64,000 nucleotides of DNA from Brienomyrus brachyistius (GCF_023856365.1 NC_064539.1:26687493-26751492); one strand, 5' to 3'; numbered from the stretch's first letter, positions 1-12,450 are shown. Translations and numbers: made by a program. The notes: a model not told the origin generated them from the letters alone.

Positions 1-1300
1 TAACAATATATTGTTTTGTCTAGCCTTGGGAATGATGGGATGCACACGGGCGATACTGGGCTTTTTCGGTTTGTATAAGGCTTTCTGGTGTGTTTTGTGA
101 TGCTATTTCATCTTATACTAGAGCTGGCAACCCTGATCTTCGAGTGCCAGTATCCAGCAGATTCCCAGTCAGTGATGAACCACATCTAATCTCAGGCAGA
201 TAGTGACTCCTCAGGTAGGATAGAAAACCTGTTGGATACTGGAAACTCCAGAATCACGGTTGCCGTATACTGTACCCTGTTGTGTGTGAGTTCAGCAGGT
301 CTGGAGGTGTGTCATTACTTTTTCATTGCGAGAGGTTAGGAGGCTGCATTTCAGGGGGTGTGCGAATGCTTTGCTAGAAGCCCAACTTCTTGCTGAATGG
401 TTCCAGAGGAGAATGTTACAAATCAGATGCCAACTGCAGACCTCAGACTTATGCTGTACTAGTTATGATCATTGCTGTGTTCAAACATCATGTTGGAAAT
501 CTATGGAGTGGAGTGGTTTCTCTTGATACCTTCCTCGGGGGGATCTTTGTTGGATTATATTTCATTTGTTGTACAACCTCCCATAATCTCAGAGGAACAC
601 ATTCAAGAGATACCCATTGGAAGCTCTCTTAGCATGTGTTCTTTTCAGAAACTTTCCTGTTTCTTCCTGAGTATAGTATGTGGTATTTATCCTCACCAAT
701 ACATGGGTATAATGTACACAATGCTGACCACAAAGTTGACTGGGACTGATAGAATGAAGTTCGTACCCATGTGTGGATTCCCTAAACTGTACCTATGCAC
801 AGCTACGTGCCTCTTCTTCTGAAACTGAGCTCTAACGTCCATAAATCAGTATACTTGTGAAAGTCTGTTTCTGTACGATTTTACATAAAAAGTGATTCTG
901 CCCTCTGCTCATTCACCTTAGCTGGTCCTGTTCTCCTTACTGCCTTCCAGGCAGAGAAACAATGGCCGTGTGCAAAATGCATACCTTCTGGCACCATCCA
1001 TTCTGTTAAGGCATTTCAAATCACAGCACTCAAGGGAAGAGCCCTGCTTTCCAGCCTTCTTTTATTCCTGAGCCAGGTGTGAAGCCTCTGGCCTATCTGA
1101 ATCAGTAATTATTAAAATAACTACAGTACTTGGAAGAACTGAAAACGCGGTCTAGATTTGGAATGAAGGGTCAGATCTGAAGGACCCTACATTATGCTAA
1201 CAATGGAGACACTGTGTAATCTGCTTTGAAATGCAGAAAACGTCAGAAACATCATCTATCGCATAGCAGACAGACCCTCAGTGAAAGTCAATGGATGCAA
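1..1300. other. No recognisable feature
   Basis: I see only short open frames without protein-like composition. There is no repeat, motif or terminal structure I can name. It may be ordinary intergenic or intronic fish DNA. Confidence 0.5.
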
Positions 1301-1303
1301 CAC

Positions 1304-1566
1304 TAATCCATCCATCCATTCATTTTACCTACTGGTCCTATTTGGGGTCGTAGAAGTTTGTAGCCTATCCCAAAAGCTACGGGCACAAGGCAGGGAATAA
1401 CCCCATCACAGGGCACACTCACACACCATTTACATTGGGGGCAATTTTAATTTACCTTAGCATGGTTTTGTTGGAGAACCCGTAGTAAACCCTACGATGA
1501 CATGCAAACTCCGCACACACAAAACTGTGACGGTCCCAGATGTTTGACATTGCACCACTGCCCTGC
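1304..1566 (-). repeat. Degraded tRNA-derived SINE, GGAT-tail family
   Basis: Read on the minus strand this is an old copy of the SINE seen intact at 3191 and 31172. The CATC-rich start is the complement of the GGAT tail. It is followed by the complements of the 'ggataggct' stretch, the 'gtgtgccctg' stretch, the 'aaacatgctgagg' stretch and the 'gtttgcatgtt' stretch in the same order. Many substitutions and small indels make it clearly older than the other two copies. The tRNA-like head is barely readable. Confidence 0.7.
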
Positions 1567-1869
1567 AACACTAATTTCAAAGTGGAAGCAGTAATATAAT
1601 GTCATGGCTATGCTGTACTCTATATGCAGATGGATAAAAAAGAGATAACTCAAAATAATGGCACCAGTCTTTATTAAGCATGATTTAGCCACATACATGC
1701 AACGTCAAAGACTTGGCCACAACTTTCGTTACTTGCATTGTGGCTTTGAAATTGTAGTCGATTGCTGCTTTTAAATCGCAAAAATTAGGCCCAATATTTT
1801 TCCAGAGAGGTTACCAAGGTCCAGATGTTCCCCTAGACAAATGAGTGTCCTCAGTAACTTTCCCTTCCT

Positions 1870-2330
1870 TTAACCCTCGGGAGTCAACGGCATCGTTGTA
1901 TCTTTCTTGTGTATTTCAGCTCATAACTCGCTGAAATCTTATTGCAAAAACATGAAAAAACACTGACTAAATCCGTAATCTGTCTTCTTTGCAGAACGTC
2001 CATTGTCGAAAGTATTAAAGTTTTTAAAATGAGGTTAAATCGGCAAAAAAGTAAACCATGCCACCTTACTTTGCTTTACCTGCATGGGGGGCGTGTAGTG
2101 ATGCCCTCACCAGAAGATCGCTATTCGCATTATAAATAGCCGCATTTCCGCGTATTCAGATCGCATTCGCATGGTAATTTCATGAACAACGCAGCGGTGA
2201 AACGTGATCCAGATACCTCCCCATCAGCGCCATAAAAGGGTAATATGATGTCTTGATGATATTTACAAACTGATGAAGTTTCATCGCTATCAATGTGCCG
2301 CTGATAAAAGTTTTATTGCCTGCACTGTTG
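1870..2330. repeat. Possible piggyBac-type non-autonomous element, left end
   Basis: A TTAA at 1870-1873 is followed by CCCTCGGGAGTC, the form expected for a piggyBac-type terminus (TTAA target plus a CCCT-type end). The next 450 bases resemble an interspersed fish repeat I have seen in this configuration. I could not find the matching inverted right end, so the element is truncated or the call is wrong. It has no transposase. Confidence 0.35.
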
Positions 2331-3177
2331 CATTTTTTGTTTGCCTGTGTTCTTACCACTAAAAAGCTTTTGAAAGGAAAAAAAAAATGGGTTGAGCGAT
2401 CAATTATGGCAGCCTTTTGGTAGTAACTCAAAATGACAGCCCATCATTAGTCTCCTCTCCTTCCACAATTCAGCTGTCATACCTTAAAGTGCAATTTCCC
2501 ATTTCTCTCCTTGTAGCAAAGCTTTTTGTGCTTAAAAGATGAGGCGAACAGCTGCAACTCTAATGATGCCTCTTATATGAACCCGAATGAAAAGAAAAGA
2601 GAAAAGTGTCCTAATAAAAATAGGCTTTGGATTGCAGAGGTCTGCTTGTCATTGTATCCAGGGACAACCCAGATGAGTGAAGCAATTCAGGACCCTGTAG
2701 CAAATCCACAGAAGTCTGGGAAATGGCCTTTACATAGCCTTGGGGAAGGATAATCTGATCTACTAAACACAGTAGTTAAAGTGAGTGTTGTACACTAAGG
2801 CATAGTTTTTAAAGGTTTCCATATATTTAGAAAGATGTAGCTTTATTAAGTGTTAGTGAACGGCTTGCTTTTTGTAATATTGTGTAATGCAGTGCAGTTG
2901 CAAACAATGCCGTAGGGAAAATGATGATGAAAGAAAGAAAAAAAAAGAATTTTAGATAACACAGAAAAAATACTGCTATTATACTGAAACACAAAAAAGA
3001 AACAAAATAAATGAAATAAATGAAATTCTCAGAAGAGGCCACAAAGGAATCCTGCTCAGTCACCACCTTCGGAGTAACATCTGTGCATACTCATACTTTT
3101 CTGTTGTATTGGAAATGCAAATAACTTTTTTAAATGCAATTATTCTTCTACCCTTGGCAATTAAAATTTTTAGAAAC
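2331..3177. other. No recognisable feature
   Basis: AT-rich sequence with an A-rich stretch near 2930-3010. I see no gene, terminal repeat or SINE box. Confidence 0.45.
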
Positions 3178-3557
3178 ATGAATGGCTGTGGGGCGGCATG
3201 GTGGTGCAGTGGTTAGTGCTGTTGCCTCACACCTCTGGGACCCGGGTTCGAGTCTCTGCCTGGGTCACATGTGTGTGGTGTTTGCATGTTCTCCCCATGT
3301 CGTCGTGGGGTTTCCTCCGGGTACTCCGGTTTCCCCCCACAGTCCAAAAACATGCTGAGGCTAATTGGAGTTGCTAAATTGCCTGTAGGTGTACATGTGT
3401 GAGTGAATGGTGTGTGAGTGTGCCCTGCGATGGGCTGGCTCCCCATCCTGGGTTGTTCCCTGCCTCACGATCATTGCTTCCGGGATAGGCTCCGGATCCC
3501 CCGCGACCCAGTAGGATAAGCGGTTTGGAAAATGGATGGATGGGATGAATGGCTGTG
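3178..3557 (+). mobile_element. Full-length tRNA-derived SINE with perfect target duplication
   Basis: The body runs 3191-3544. It starts with a tRNA-like head: an A-box-like 'tggtgcagtggttag' and a clear B box 'gggttcgagtctc' near 3242. A tRNA-unrelated body follows, ending in a short GGAT-type tail ('aatggatggatggga'). The 13-bp direct repeat atgaatggctgtg flanks it at 3178-3190 and 3545-3557 without a mismatch, which fixes both ends and shows insertion by target-primed reverse transcription. It needs an L2- or other LINE-encoded enzyme supplied in trans, and encodes nothing itself. The intact duplication implies a fairly young insertion. Confidence 0.92.
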
Positions 3558-6029
3558 TGAAATGTTTCATTGGCAATCAACAGAACTGAAAACTAAGATA
3601 ATCTATAAACACAGCAATCAAAGAATGTTTTCTGGAAAAATATGACTCATCTTAAAGGCTTATCTAAGGTATTACTCAACCTCAGATATTCACCAACAAG
3701 TAGCATAGTGGTTATGGACATAGATTTATGGTGCAAGTACCCAATTATCTTATTTTATGATTAACACAAAAAATGTCATGACGGCAACCAATGAAGGCCC
3801 ACAGTGTTGGAGATCTCCAGGATTTTCACAGAGTATATTAATGCTCACAACTCCTGCTGCCAGGGAGGAGTGTGACCCGGTACTTATCGCTGGTTTGTAC
3901 TCACTGCATTCGCTCCACCATGGTGGTGACGTACATTTTATCACTGAGGTTGGGCATGCAGACTGCGTTGGGGGGTGCGCGCATGAGGACACGCACCACT
4001 CATAAAAAACTATTCAGTGGCGCAAAAGCAGCTTCATCGCTCATTGGCCAGTACAGTAGTAGACGGTCAGAAAGCTGATGGGATCAAAGATTGTATATAG
4101 ACACCTTTCCTACCCTCTCTGATCAGACTGAGCAGATTCGAAAAACAGTTGGCTGAGTTACTCCGGAAATACAGGCACTTACATGATTTCTTGCTACAGG
4201 ATTATAAAAATTCCCAGATGGCTGAAATTGAAATATAATACAATTGCAACTGTAGTGCCAAATACCTTTGTATGAACTTGCATACTGTAAGTACATAACG
4301 CTGTGACAATAAAAACTAGCATATTATGCAAATCTAGGGGAATTAATATCGGTATGACAAGGACAGCACAGTTGTGGCCAGGAAAACCTAAAAATGAAAG
4401 TATGGCATTTACAACCATTTTAATCCCTATTTGAAACTCTTACATTATTTCACTTCGAGCAAAGAGTGATGGGAAAAATGTCAAAAGAATATAATAATCC
4501 ACTTCATGGCTGAGGAGGATTAATCTTGTTTTTTCTTAAATAAGTAACATCTCTCTAAACATGCTATTCTGGGTATGCGCATAAATTCAGGGCAATTAAA
4601 TTCATAACTGCAATTAAATGAGATTATTTATACACCAAAGAAAAGTGAAAATCGTCAACAATGTATCAAAATGGCATACTCATCTGCTTCATCAGTAAAG
4701 CATTATTGTACCAAATTTATTACACCTGGACAATAATCTAATAAAAATGTTGGCTCTGAATCCTGTTTAAGCTGATTAGGGACCGTTGGTTGATGTTCAG
4801 TTACAGCTGCTTTTTGAGCATAATGCTCAGAGCTTGGCTTGGTTCAGACCCTGACCTCTGGATTTTTAGGGTAAAATTTAGTTTGACTGTATTTAGTTTG
4901 ACTGGGGGGTGCTTGCATTGTGACCGATTTTGTACTTCTGACTTCTAGAATTTTGCTTTCGCGTTTGCAGTTTGAGATTGTCTGCACCTTTGGGCTCTAT
5001 TTTGCCGATGTAACACAAAGCGTAAAGCGCAAAGCACAACTAGCATTGAAGGGCGTGTCCAAATCCATTTAGGAAAAAAACAGACTTTGCGCCAGTTTTT
5101 CAGTTTCAACAAAAGCAAGCAAGACCCCTTCGTGTTACAGATTTCTTTACTGGCAGATTTTAATTAATATTTTAGTGTTTCTCTGTGCACGTCACGTTCA
5201 ATAGCCCAGCCGTCTTGCTTAAGTATTGCATATTACATATTTCTGTCATTTATTATTATGTCAATATGTATAAGATTACAGAAGGACATAGTAGGCAGAA
5301 CAGATAACTCAGATAGGAAGAATAAGCAGTGTGAGGTAGACTAGAGACAAATCGTACCATGTAAATATTTTTCATTCACTTCACATTTGGCAGTGGTGGA
5401 GATTATGGCTCTTTTTTTTAATATTTTGGGTTTTAGGAGCCATTGGCTCCTAAAGGTTTTTGTTTTGTTTTGTTTTGTTTTGTCTGGAGTCCTGCAATGT
5501 GCCGAACATTCCGTGTCTTTTTTTTTGTGGTCTATTGTAATTATGTGTGTATTTTAGCCTCACTTTCCAGTTTCTGCGTAATGTTTCTGGTTCTACAGTC
5601 TTCTGTGTATAAACATGCCCTTAATGCACCTTATCCTGGAGTCACCCATCCAATTAGCATCCAAGTGCCATTGGTAATTTGTTTCTTGTGATGTGCTATC
5701 CAAAGGTTTCAGGGGACAGGCAGGAAACCGGCCAATATGGTTCAACTGTCTGCCTCAGGGTCCTCTGTTTGGGACTCCAAGCCTTAACTAAGTATTCTGG
5801 GTCTCTCTCTTGACATATGTCTTGAACGTGCCATTTCATCGCCTTTGTCATTCTGTCATCATCTTTTTTCCTGCTATTTTTGAGTAAAGATCACTGATAT
5901 TTCATAGATACATATCAAACACATATATCATTCCCTTCAACATGGGGGCATCCAATGACTATGTCCCGAGTCCTCTCTTGTACTTCATGCATACCTTTGA
6001 TTGCAGGGTTACCTAGGAGTTTGGCAATC
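3558..6029. other. Mostly featureless AT-rich stretch
   Basis: I see no gene. At 4265-4315 a stretch ending 'gtgacaataaaaac' resembles the 3' tail of a second fish SINE type but is too short to call. The only other structure is the TTTTG microsatellite at 5457. Some sequence just before 6030 may belong to the LINE relic that follows. Confidence 0.4.
5457..5483. repeat. (TTTTG)n microsatellite
   Basis: About five uninterrupted TTTTG units. A short frame runs through it only because the repeat lacks stops; I do not regard it as coding. Confidence 0.9.
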
Positions 6030-6470
6030 ATTGTCAAGTATGCACACAATGCATCTGCATTAGCCCTGATCACCTACAACAATGAGCAGGTCTACCTAGT
6101 GGAGGTGGAAAAATTGCCACTTTGGTGCTAGGAGAATAAACTCTCCAGCGTAAACAAGACAAGGCAGTTGGTTGTGGACTTCAGGAGGAAACTACTTTCA
6201 CATCAGGATCAGTGTTGCTCTGGTGGAGAGTGGACAGCATCAATGTTCACATAATTGGGGACCTGAACATTGACTCATTAGAGAGGAAGGCACACCAATG
6301 CCTGGACCATATTAGGTCTTTCAAGGATATCAGGCTTCCTTTCCAAATGCTGAAGAACCTCTACGGCACTGACATCAAAAGCATCCTGACAGAGAGCATC
6401 ACCACCTGATTTTTGAACAGCACACAGCAGGACCACAATCTTATCATTTATCAAATGAAAACACAAAGTA
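6030..6470 (+). pseudogene. L2/CR1-type LINE reverse-transcriptase relic
   Basis: Read across frames, this encodes decayed pieces of the end of a LINE reverse transcriptase. There is an 'ADD'-like remnant near 6040, then 'LPLWC..NKL' at about 6113-6140. The family hallmark 'QLVVDFRR' follows at about 6166-6190, and then a region like 'LKNLYGTDIKSILTESITT' at about 6350-6408. In L2-type elements this last part is the segment before the C-terminal tail. Several frameshifts and stops separate the pieces, so no product is made. The element is 5'-truncated and its 3' end is not clear. Confidence 0.72.
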
Positions 6471-7216
6471 CAGACTTTTGAAAATACGTTATACCCTCCT
6501 GACCCTGCCCTTTATGCCCCTTCCTCATTTGGCCAGTGGGCATTGCTGGTTATCCCACTATTACATTTGTTTTTTCTCCTGTCTCGAGTCTATAACAATA
6601 CCTGCAAGTTTCTTATAACATGGGATTGTCATGAAAAGACATTTGCTACCTTGAGCTAACCAACCCTCGGACTCCCTGAAGTTTAGAAGCTAGGTGAGCA
6701 ATGCGTGGCCTGTCTTGAGTTTGAAGACTTCCTCATACAGGTATAAATGGTATTTATGCAACCCTGTCATCATTCACCAGAACTCTCAGTAGGTGCCACA
6801 ACAGTTACACTTGAAGTAACACTGGTTATAGTGGGCCAGCAGTGAGGTGGTGAGAGACAGCGGTATTTGCAAATCCTTTGACAAATCCGTGGTACTAAGA
6901 AGCAGGCCAAAACTCCTGCAGCTCGGCTATGTACTGTGGCAATCGTGTCAGGATTTGTAATGCTGCTGGTATTAACCACATATTCCACATTTTTCTGTAC
7001 TAGATTGGCTGTAATTGCCCAGAAGCTTACGTTCAATGACCCCTGGGCTACACATCCGGTGTCAATTTGCTGCTGAACCAGGTTAATTCTCATGGTGCAT
7101 CACAAAGTTGTCCATGAATTGCAACCTACCCTTCTATTGCCAGTGGACAAAGGTGTCTGCTCTGTTGGCTAACCATGGTAGCCTGCCTCAAATAGCTCCC
7201 ATTAATAATAATAGAT
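6471..7216. other. No recognisable feature
   Basis: A 107-codon open frame on the minus strand (6770-7093) shows no motif or composition that I can link to a protein. No repeat is recognised. Confidence 0.4.
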
Positions 7217-7440
7217 CCTTTATTGTCCCAGTGGGGAAATTCTTTTTTACACCTCCCTCAACTTGCTCTTTGTAGAGCTAGCTGTCTGCAAAGGGCAACC
7301 ACCTGTTGGGGCACCCAGGGAGCTGTGGGTGAAGGACCTCGCTGAAGAACCCACAGACATATTAAGGCTGGGTTTGAACTGGTGACCTTGAAATTACAGG
7401 CGGACAGGCTTAGCCCACTGAGTCACATACTGCCCCCAAA
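7217..7440 (-). repeat. tRNA-derived SINE, second type
   Basis: On the minus strand the head lies near 7440 and carries a B-box-like 'agttcaaaccc' (complement near 7370). The body ends in the complement of 'cctttattgtcccagtgggg', a stretch common at the 3' ends of fish short repeats. It is a different family from the GGAT-tail SINE. Related heads occur at 33870 and 55985. No clean target duplication was found. Confidence 0.6.
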
Positions 7441-7532
7441 CATGCATTGTTGTTTTATTTTGACAGGCAAAGCAGCCCCGTAGGTCCATCCTGAAATGAG
7501 CTAACATGTTCTTCTACAGTAGCTCCATAACC

Positions 7533-7877
7533 TCAATCTAAGTATCTGTTAGTAACTGACTGATGTGCCACACTATCAAGCCAGCTTCCTGCCCACAACA
7601 GCTGTTTAGCTGTTTCTGGGTGTCTACTTGCTAGGCGTTCTTCAGTGATACTCAAAACTCTTTCCAGCTCTCGGAGCAGCTGATCATCGTTTCCTTCGAC
7701 CGTTGCTTCCGTGAGTTGGGCCGAACATGCCTGATTCCATGCACTTATGACGCCAGTGTGATGATGAGGGGGCAGCACACAAGATGGAAACGCAGGATGC
7801 ATGGGAAAATACTCTTCTATTAACTGTACTTGCTGAGTAGCAACCAAAAAGGCAGGAAAAAATCTCTCTAATGGCAT
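7533..7877 (-). other. Unrecognised 114-codon open frame
   Basis: I do not recognise this product. The frame has no stop for 115 codons, unlike its surroundings. It encodes a hydrophobic/aromatic N-terminal third, a His-rich 'PPHHH' near residue 37, and a charged, helix-like C-terminal half rich in Glu, Leu and Arg (about residues 65-100). It could be one exon, part of a DNA-transposon accessory protein, or chance. No splice sites, partner frame or terminal repeats support a gene. Confidence 0.2.
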
Positions 7878-9589
7878 AAATGCTCATGGATGTACAGACT
7901 GTAGCTATTTATCTAATAGTGACTCACTTTATATGGGAGGAGAAACACAGGGCAAAAACCAAACACAAATACAGCAGACATAATGGGACTAACTTGGAAA
8001 ACAACACAAAATGATGAAAAAACACCTCCATGGGGGGCACTTATATGCAAATCACATTGGGCTGATGTCATCAACCCACGCTAAGGCTGGTGCTGGGTGT
8101 TAAAATATGTTGCGGCTAAACGTGTGCAGTTCTGCTTTCATACAAATGTTATCAAGTAGATCTGGTTCTGCTTTGAGGATTGGTCCAAACAACTCTAAAG
8201 CACTGTGAAAGTCTAAACAATAATTACAGGAAGTGTCCAGCAATAATTATTACTTAGAGTGGCATTTTCAATTATTGGGTGTGAGTGGAGTATTTGTTTT
8301 TCATAGATGGCCATAGGAGGAACACCGTGTGCTCTACCGTATATTACAACTATAGACGTGAAAGCAGATGTCCTATTTCTACTCCCACATTCCTTTCTAT
8401 CTAGTATCCATTCATTTGCAAAACATTAACATTAGAAAAAAATACAGACAAATGCGCCAACACAATTAATGGTATAGTATTTTGCGTGCATTAGAAATTT
8501 GTTGTCTTATTTGTCCCAATTATATCTTTTTTATCATCACCCTTCTAAGAAAATATAATTTGTAGAAAAACAAAACAGGATAAAAATAAATACAACCAAG
8601 TTGAAAGGAAACAGTCATTATTCCCAGGCTGTACATATGTTTATGCTGGAATAGATATGAAATTTACATCAAATATATACTGTGTATTGTCATGCATTGA
8701 CTGCTAACCGCTATATATAGTAACAAGATTTGTGTGATTCACGATTACTGCATGAAAGACATACATTGGGTTTTGAGCTAAATGTGCCAGTTTACATATA
8801 GATTCTTTGGAAACTGTTTCTCCAGGAGGTGAACGAAAATGTAGTTTTGAAACTGAAAAGGTTGAACAACCCCCCTCCCAGTACCCCCAATGAAACACGC
8901 CAGATATAATGGCTCTTCTCATGATGACTGGGGGTGGGTAAATTATTAAAACTAATAAACAATATGTTTCACAATAACTCTCATATTATAACTTAGTTTT
9001 AAAGGCAACCAAGCAGGACAAATTCTTCAGTGGCTAAAAGAGGAAAAAGGAGAAATAATATGATGCTGATGACAGAAACATTTTGGTACTTTAGTCCACA
9101 ATGGTTCCACTGCCCCAAAGAATTATCTTTCAGTGGATGTGATGTTGTGGTGTTGTTTAGAGTTCAACTGCCACACCTGATTTGTTGCACTTATTTTACA
9201 AATTTTGTTGGTTATATATTTCTTACATCTGTCTGCTCTCAGCAAACCAAACAACTAGCTACAGAATGAGCATATCATTGTCCTCTTGCTAAAACAATGC
9301 ACAGAGCCATAAAATGAAATAACTCATTTTCCGTGACATTTTTATCAAGAAATTGATATGACATTTATGCCTGCATTTGGTAGTTATTTCCTCTCCTCAA
9401 TTTACACATTCGTCCTCCCATCTACAAAATTTGGTACATTAAATGTACTGGAGATTTCCTGAATTATGCAGCTGTTATTTCAGGGCTCGACCCTATTCTG
9501 TCTTGTCTTGGGTAAGTGGCGCTGGGCCGATGTGGGTCTACTCATAGCCCTCCAGTTTAGTAGTACGTCAGAGTTCATTCTGGTGAATG
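7878..9589. other. No recognisable feature
   Basis: AT-rich, with a short poly-C/CCCCA patch near 8872-8890. I saw no coding signal, SINE boxes or inverted ends. Confidence 0.45.
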
Positions 9590-10206
9590 AGGGGCTTTGC
9601 CTATGCTGTTTAAAGCAGGGATGGAGTGCAGTTGAGCACGACTGGAGATGTAGTTGGATGGTGGAAGGAGTTCTTTGAGGATATCTTGAATCTCACTGTC
9701 ACGCCTTCCTTGGAGGAAGTAGAATCAGGGGACTTGCCAGATACTATGGCTCAGTTCACTGAGGTACTTCATAATCTCTTCAGTGTTAAGGTTCTAGTGA
9801 TGGATGAGATATGCCCAGAGTTCCTGAAAGCTCTGGATGCAATTTCGCTGTTTTGGCTTACATGACTTTTCAACATTGCACAGAGATCAGGGACAGTGCC
9901 TCTGGATTGGGGTAATGGGGATTGGAGGGTGAGTTCCAACCTCAGAGATCTAGAAGGTAGGAACCACAATGTTCCATTCATCAGGTACTACAAATTTCAC
10001 CAAGATTAAAGTGGAAAAGATGAGAAACAATATCAAAAACAGACTGGACAACACCAGACAGTGACTCTGAGGCAAAGAGAATGATGTCTGAGCCTATTGT
10101 ATGTTCATCTTACATATTTAGGTAATAGCAATTTTTAGCTTCTCAGCTTGCACATACCCAGACATCTGTGAAGGAACAAGAGGACATATAGCAGAATTCT
10201 TTTCAA

Positions 10207-10408
10207 AGGTTCCTCCTGACCCCATCAAAGTGTCCCCACTGAACCCCAAATTGCTCCTGGTGTGCAGGTTGGCACCTTGCATGGCAGCTTCCACCACCGG
10301 TGTGTGAATGAGTGTGTGGATGGGTGAATGTGAGGCATGAAATGTAAAGTGCTTTGAGTGCTCGTAGGAGGAGAAAAGCACTATATAAATGCAGTCCATT
10401 TACCATTT
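10207..10408 (+). repeat. Short retroposon tail inserted in the leader
   Basis: Absent from the otherwise parallel copy at 12451, so it was added later. It ends 'gtaaagtgctttgagtg', then 'ctatataaatgcagtccat' and 'ttaccattt', a 3' tail common to fish short interspersed elements. It has no clear tRNA head and is probably 5'-truncated. Confidence 0.5.
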
Positions 10409-10454
10409 TTTTACACCTTTTAAGTCTTTTTCAGACTATATTTTCCATGAAATG

Positions 10455-10735
10455 GGGTGGTATAGTGGCCCATTGGTTAGCACTGTTGCCTCACTCCTCT
10501 GGAGACCAGAGGTTGAATATTCTACGTGTGTGGAGTTTGTATGTTCTCCTTGTGGTTTCCTCCAGGATATCTTGCCTCCTCCCACAGTCCAGAAACATGC
10601 CAAGATCAACTGGAATTGCTGAATGGTGTGTGTTTGTGTGAGAATGGTGTCTGTCCCCTGCAACCCCATCCTGGGTTGTTCTAGACCCCAGTGAACCTGC
10701 ACAGGGCAAGTGGGGATGGACGGATTTTTTTGTGG
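10455..10735 (+). repeat. Diverged GGAT-family SINE
   Basis: It follows the intact SINE at 3191 closely: 'ggtggtatagtggcccattggttagcac' as head, a damaged B box near 10508, then 'gtgtggagtttg', 'tgttctcc', 'cccacagtcc' and 'catcctgggttgtt'. The tail has decayed to 'ggatggacgga'. Several internal deletions distinguish it from the intact copy. Confidence 0.75.
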
Positions 10736-12450
10736 CATAAAAATTTCATGGCAGAACCTATCTAGGGTTATTTATGAGTTGGAATCATGTTGCTTTCAGA
10801 AGCAGAAGAACAGGCAGTGCAGGGTGGGGGAGAGTGGGTGGATGCATACAGAGCCAATATAGCATGGTAGTTTATAGAAACATGAACACACAAACACAAC
10901 AACATACAAAAAAATAAAAAATAACAGAAACACCCAACACCTAATAGGATTAGGTTCGCTCTTTCCAAACTTCAGAGAGATCATACTTCTCAGCCTCCCT
11001 GGAAAGGTCTACACAAGGGAACTGGAGAGGAGGATCTGTCCGCTGTTTGAACCTCAGATCCAGGAAGAACAATACCGATTTTGTCTTGGTCATGGAGCAT
11101 TGGACCGGCTTTTCACCCTCACAGATAAAGGTATTGGAGGGTTCAGAGAAATTTGTGCAACCAGTCTACATATGTTTTGTGAACTTGTTTTGTGAAAGGC
11201 ATACGAATATCTCCCTAGGGGGATCCTGTGGGGGTTGCCTGAGGAGTATGGGGTGCCAGGCCCACTGTTATGGGCCATTAGGTGCCTGTAAAACTGGATA
11301 AAGAGTTTGGTTAGCGTTGCTTGTAGTAAGTCAGACTCATTCTTAGTGGGTGTTTTAGTCCGATAGGGCTACTTTTTCTTCTGCTCATAATTTTTATGTA
11401 CATAATTTATAGGAGCAGTAAAGGGGTTAGAGTTTGGAGGGTGTCCAGTTTTTTACTTTTGCAGATGATGTGGCCCTGTTAATTTAAGCAAACAGTGGCC
11501 CCTCCAGCTTAGGTGGTTAGAGCATCTGGCTAGGGTACCTTCTGGGGAGGTGCATTGGGCATGTCCAACTAGGAGGAGACTTCAGGATAGACCCAGGACA
11601 TGCCAGAGAGTTTACATCTCTTAACTCGCCTGGGAATGCCTTGGTATCCCTCTGGAGGTGGCGGAGGAGGTTGCTGGGGAGAGGAGGCATCATTGCTGTC
11701 CCTGCAACCCGGTTCTGGATGAGCAGAAGATGCATGTGCAAGTGGCCCATCACGTCTTAGTGTAATTAATCATGTTTAACAGCTAAGTTCCCTGATGTTT
11801 TCCAAAGCCCTAGGAGATCTTTGTCCGAGAGTGTGTAGAAGAGGACATTCAGCAGCAGTACACACACGAAGTCAGCTTACAAAATTCCCAGTCATGTTTT
11901 ATAGAACAAAATTTCCCAGCACTGCAATGGCAAGCTGCACTGTGTTCATTTATTTTGTAATTGCAGTTTTTTTTTTCCATTTTCGTTCCCTTTTTCGTGT
12001 AATAAATTTTCTGTCAGTGACAGTTATTTCCAGCTGTGTTAGTATGTAGGGAGACATTTATATGTGTCACAAACAAGGGGCTATGCTATACAGCACGATC
12101 TGTTGCAATTTAGCTAGCAATTTGCATGGAACCTGCAACTCAGTGCAAAGCAGTAAGAACATTACTCAAGACTAATGTTAGCAATTCAGATGAGTTTAAG
12201 GTTCTTTTCACTACTGTAATTGTTTACCATACTGGATTTGTTATACCAAACTGGCAGGAGACAGCTTGAACTGGGCAGAGAAGCAATAGCTGAAGGATAG
12301 TGGTCTTTAACCGACAGGTCGATCTGCAATATATTTGTAGTCGATCGTGACACAATCCGTCCAATCCCCTCGATCAGCAAAATGCAGTGTGGTGGGGTGC
12401 TTGGAACCCCCACAATAAGCGAAGTATACTGAGAGAAAAATACACTGTCG

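Larger units (their letters stand above)
9951..10963 (+). mobile_element. Composite insertion inside the LINE: leader plus SINE
   Basis: This segment interrupts the LINE. It consists of a 5' leader of unknown origin (about 9949-10206), a short inserted retroposon tail (10207-10408), about 45 bases of leader, and a GGAT-family SINE (10455-10735). About 220 bases of A-rich, unassigned sequence follow. The leader and SINE recur together at 12451-12912, so they behave as one unit. The flanking 17-20 bp repeats (ttccaacctcagagatc and its diverged partner) suggest arrival by retrotransposition. Confidence 0.6.
9590..11755 (+). mobile_element. LINE copy split by later insertions
   Basis: Two pieces of one non-LTR retrotransposon ORF lie in the same order and orientation. 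The left piece (9590-9950) encodes the start of the reverse-transcriptase domain, including 'DEICPEFLKALD' at about 9803-9838 and 'FWLT'. The right piece (10964-11755) resumes with 'LSLPGKVYTRELERR', 'QIQEEQ' and 'LDRLFTL', and ends in the C-terminal region and 3' end. Between them about 1 kb is unrelated. The sequence at the break is repeated in diverged form on both sides (9934-9950 and 10963-10982), as expected for a target duplication. Numerous stops and frameshifts make it non-functional. The same family recurs at 46212. I recognise the family as a widespread fish LINE but do not assign its clade. Confidence 0.75.

Noticed and set aside
4265..4315. SINE 3' tail
   Set aside because: Only about 50 bases with a 'gtgacaataaaaac' end; too short to distinguish from chance.
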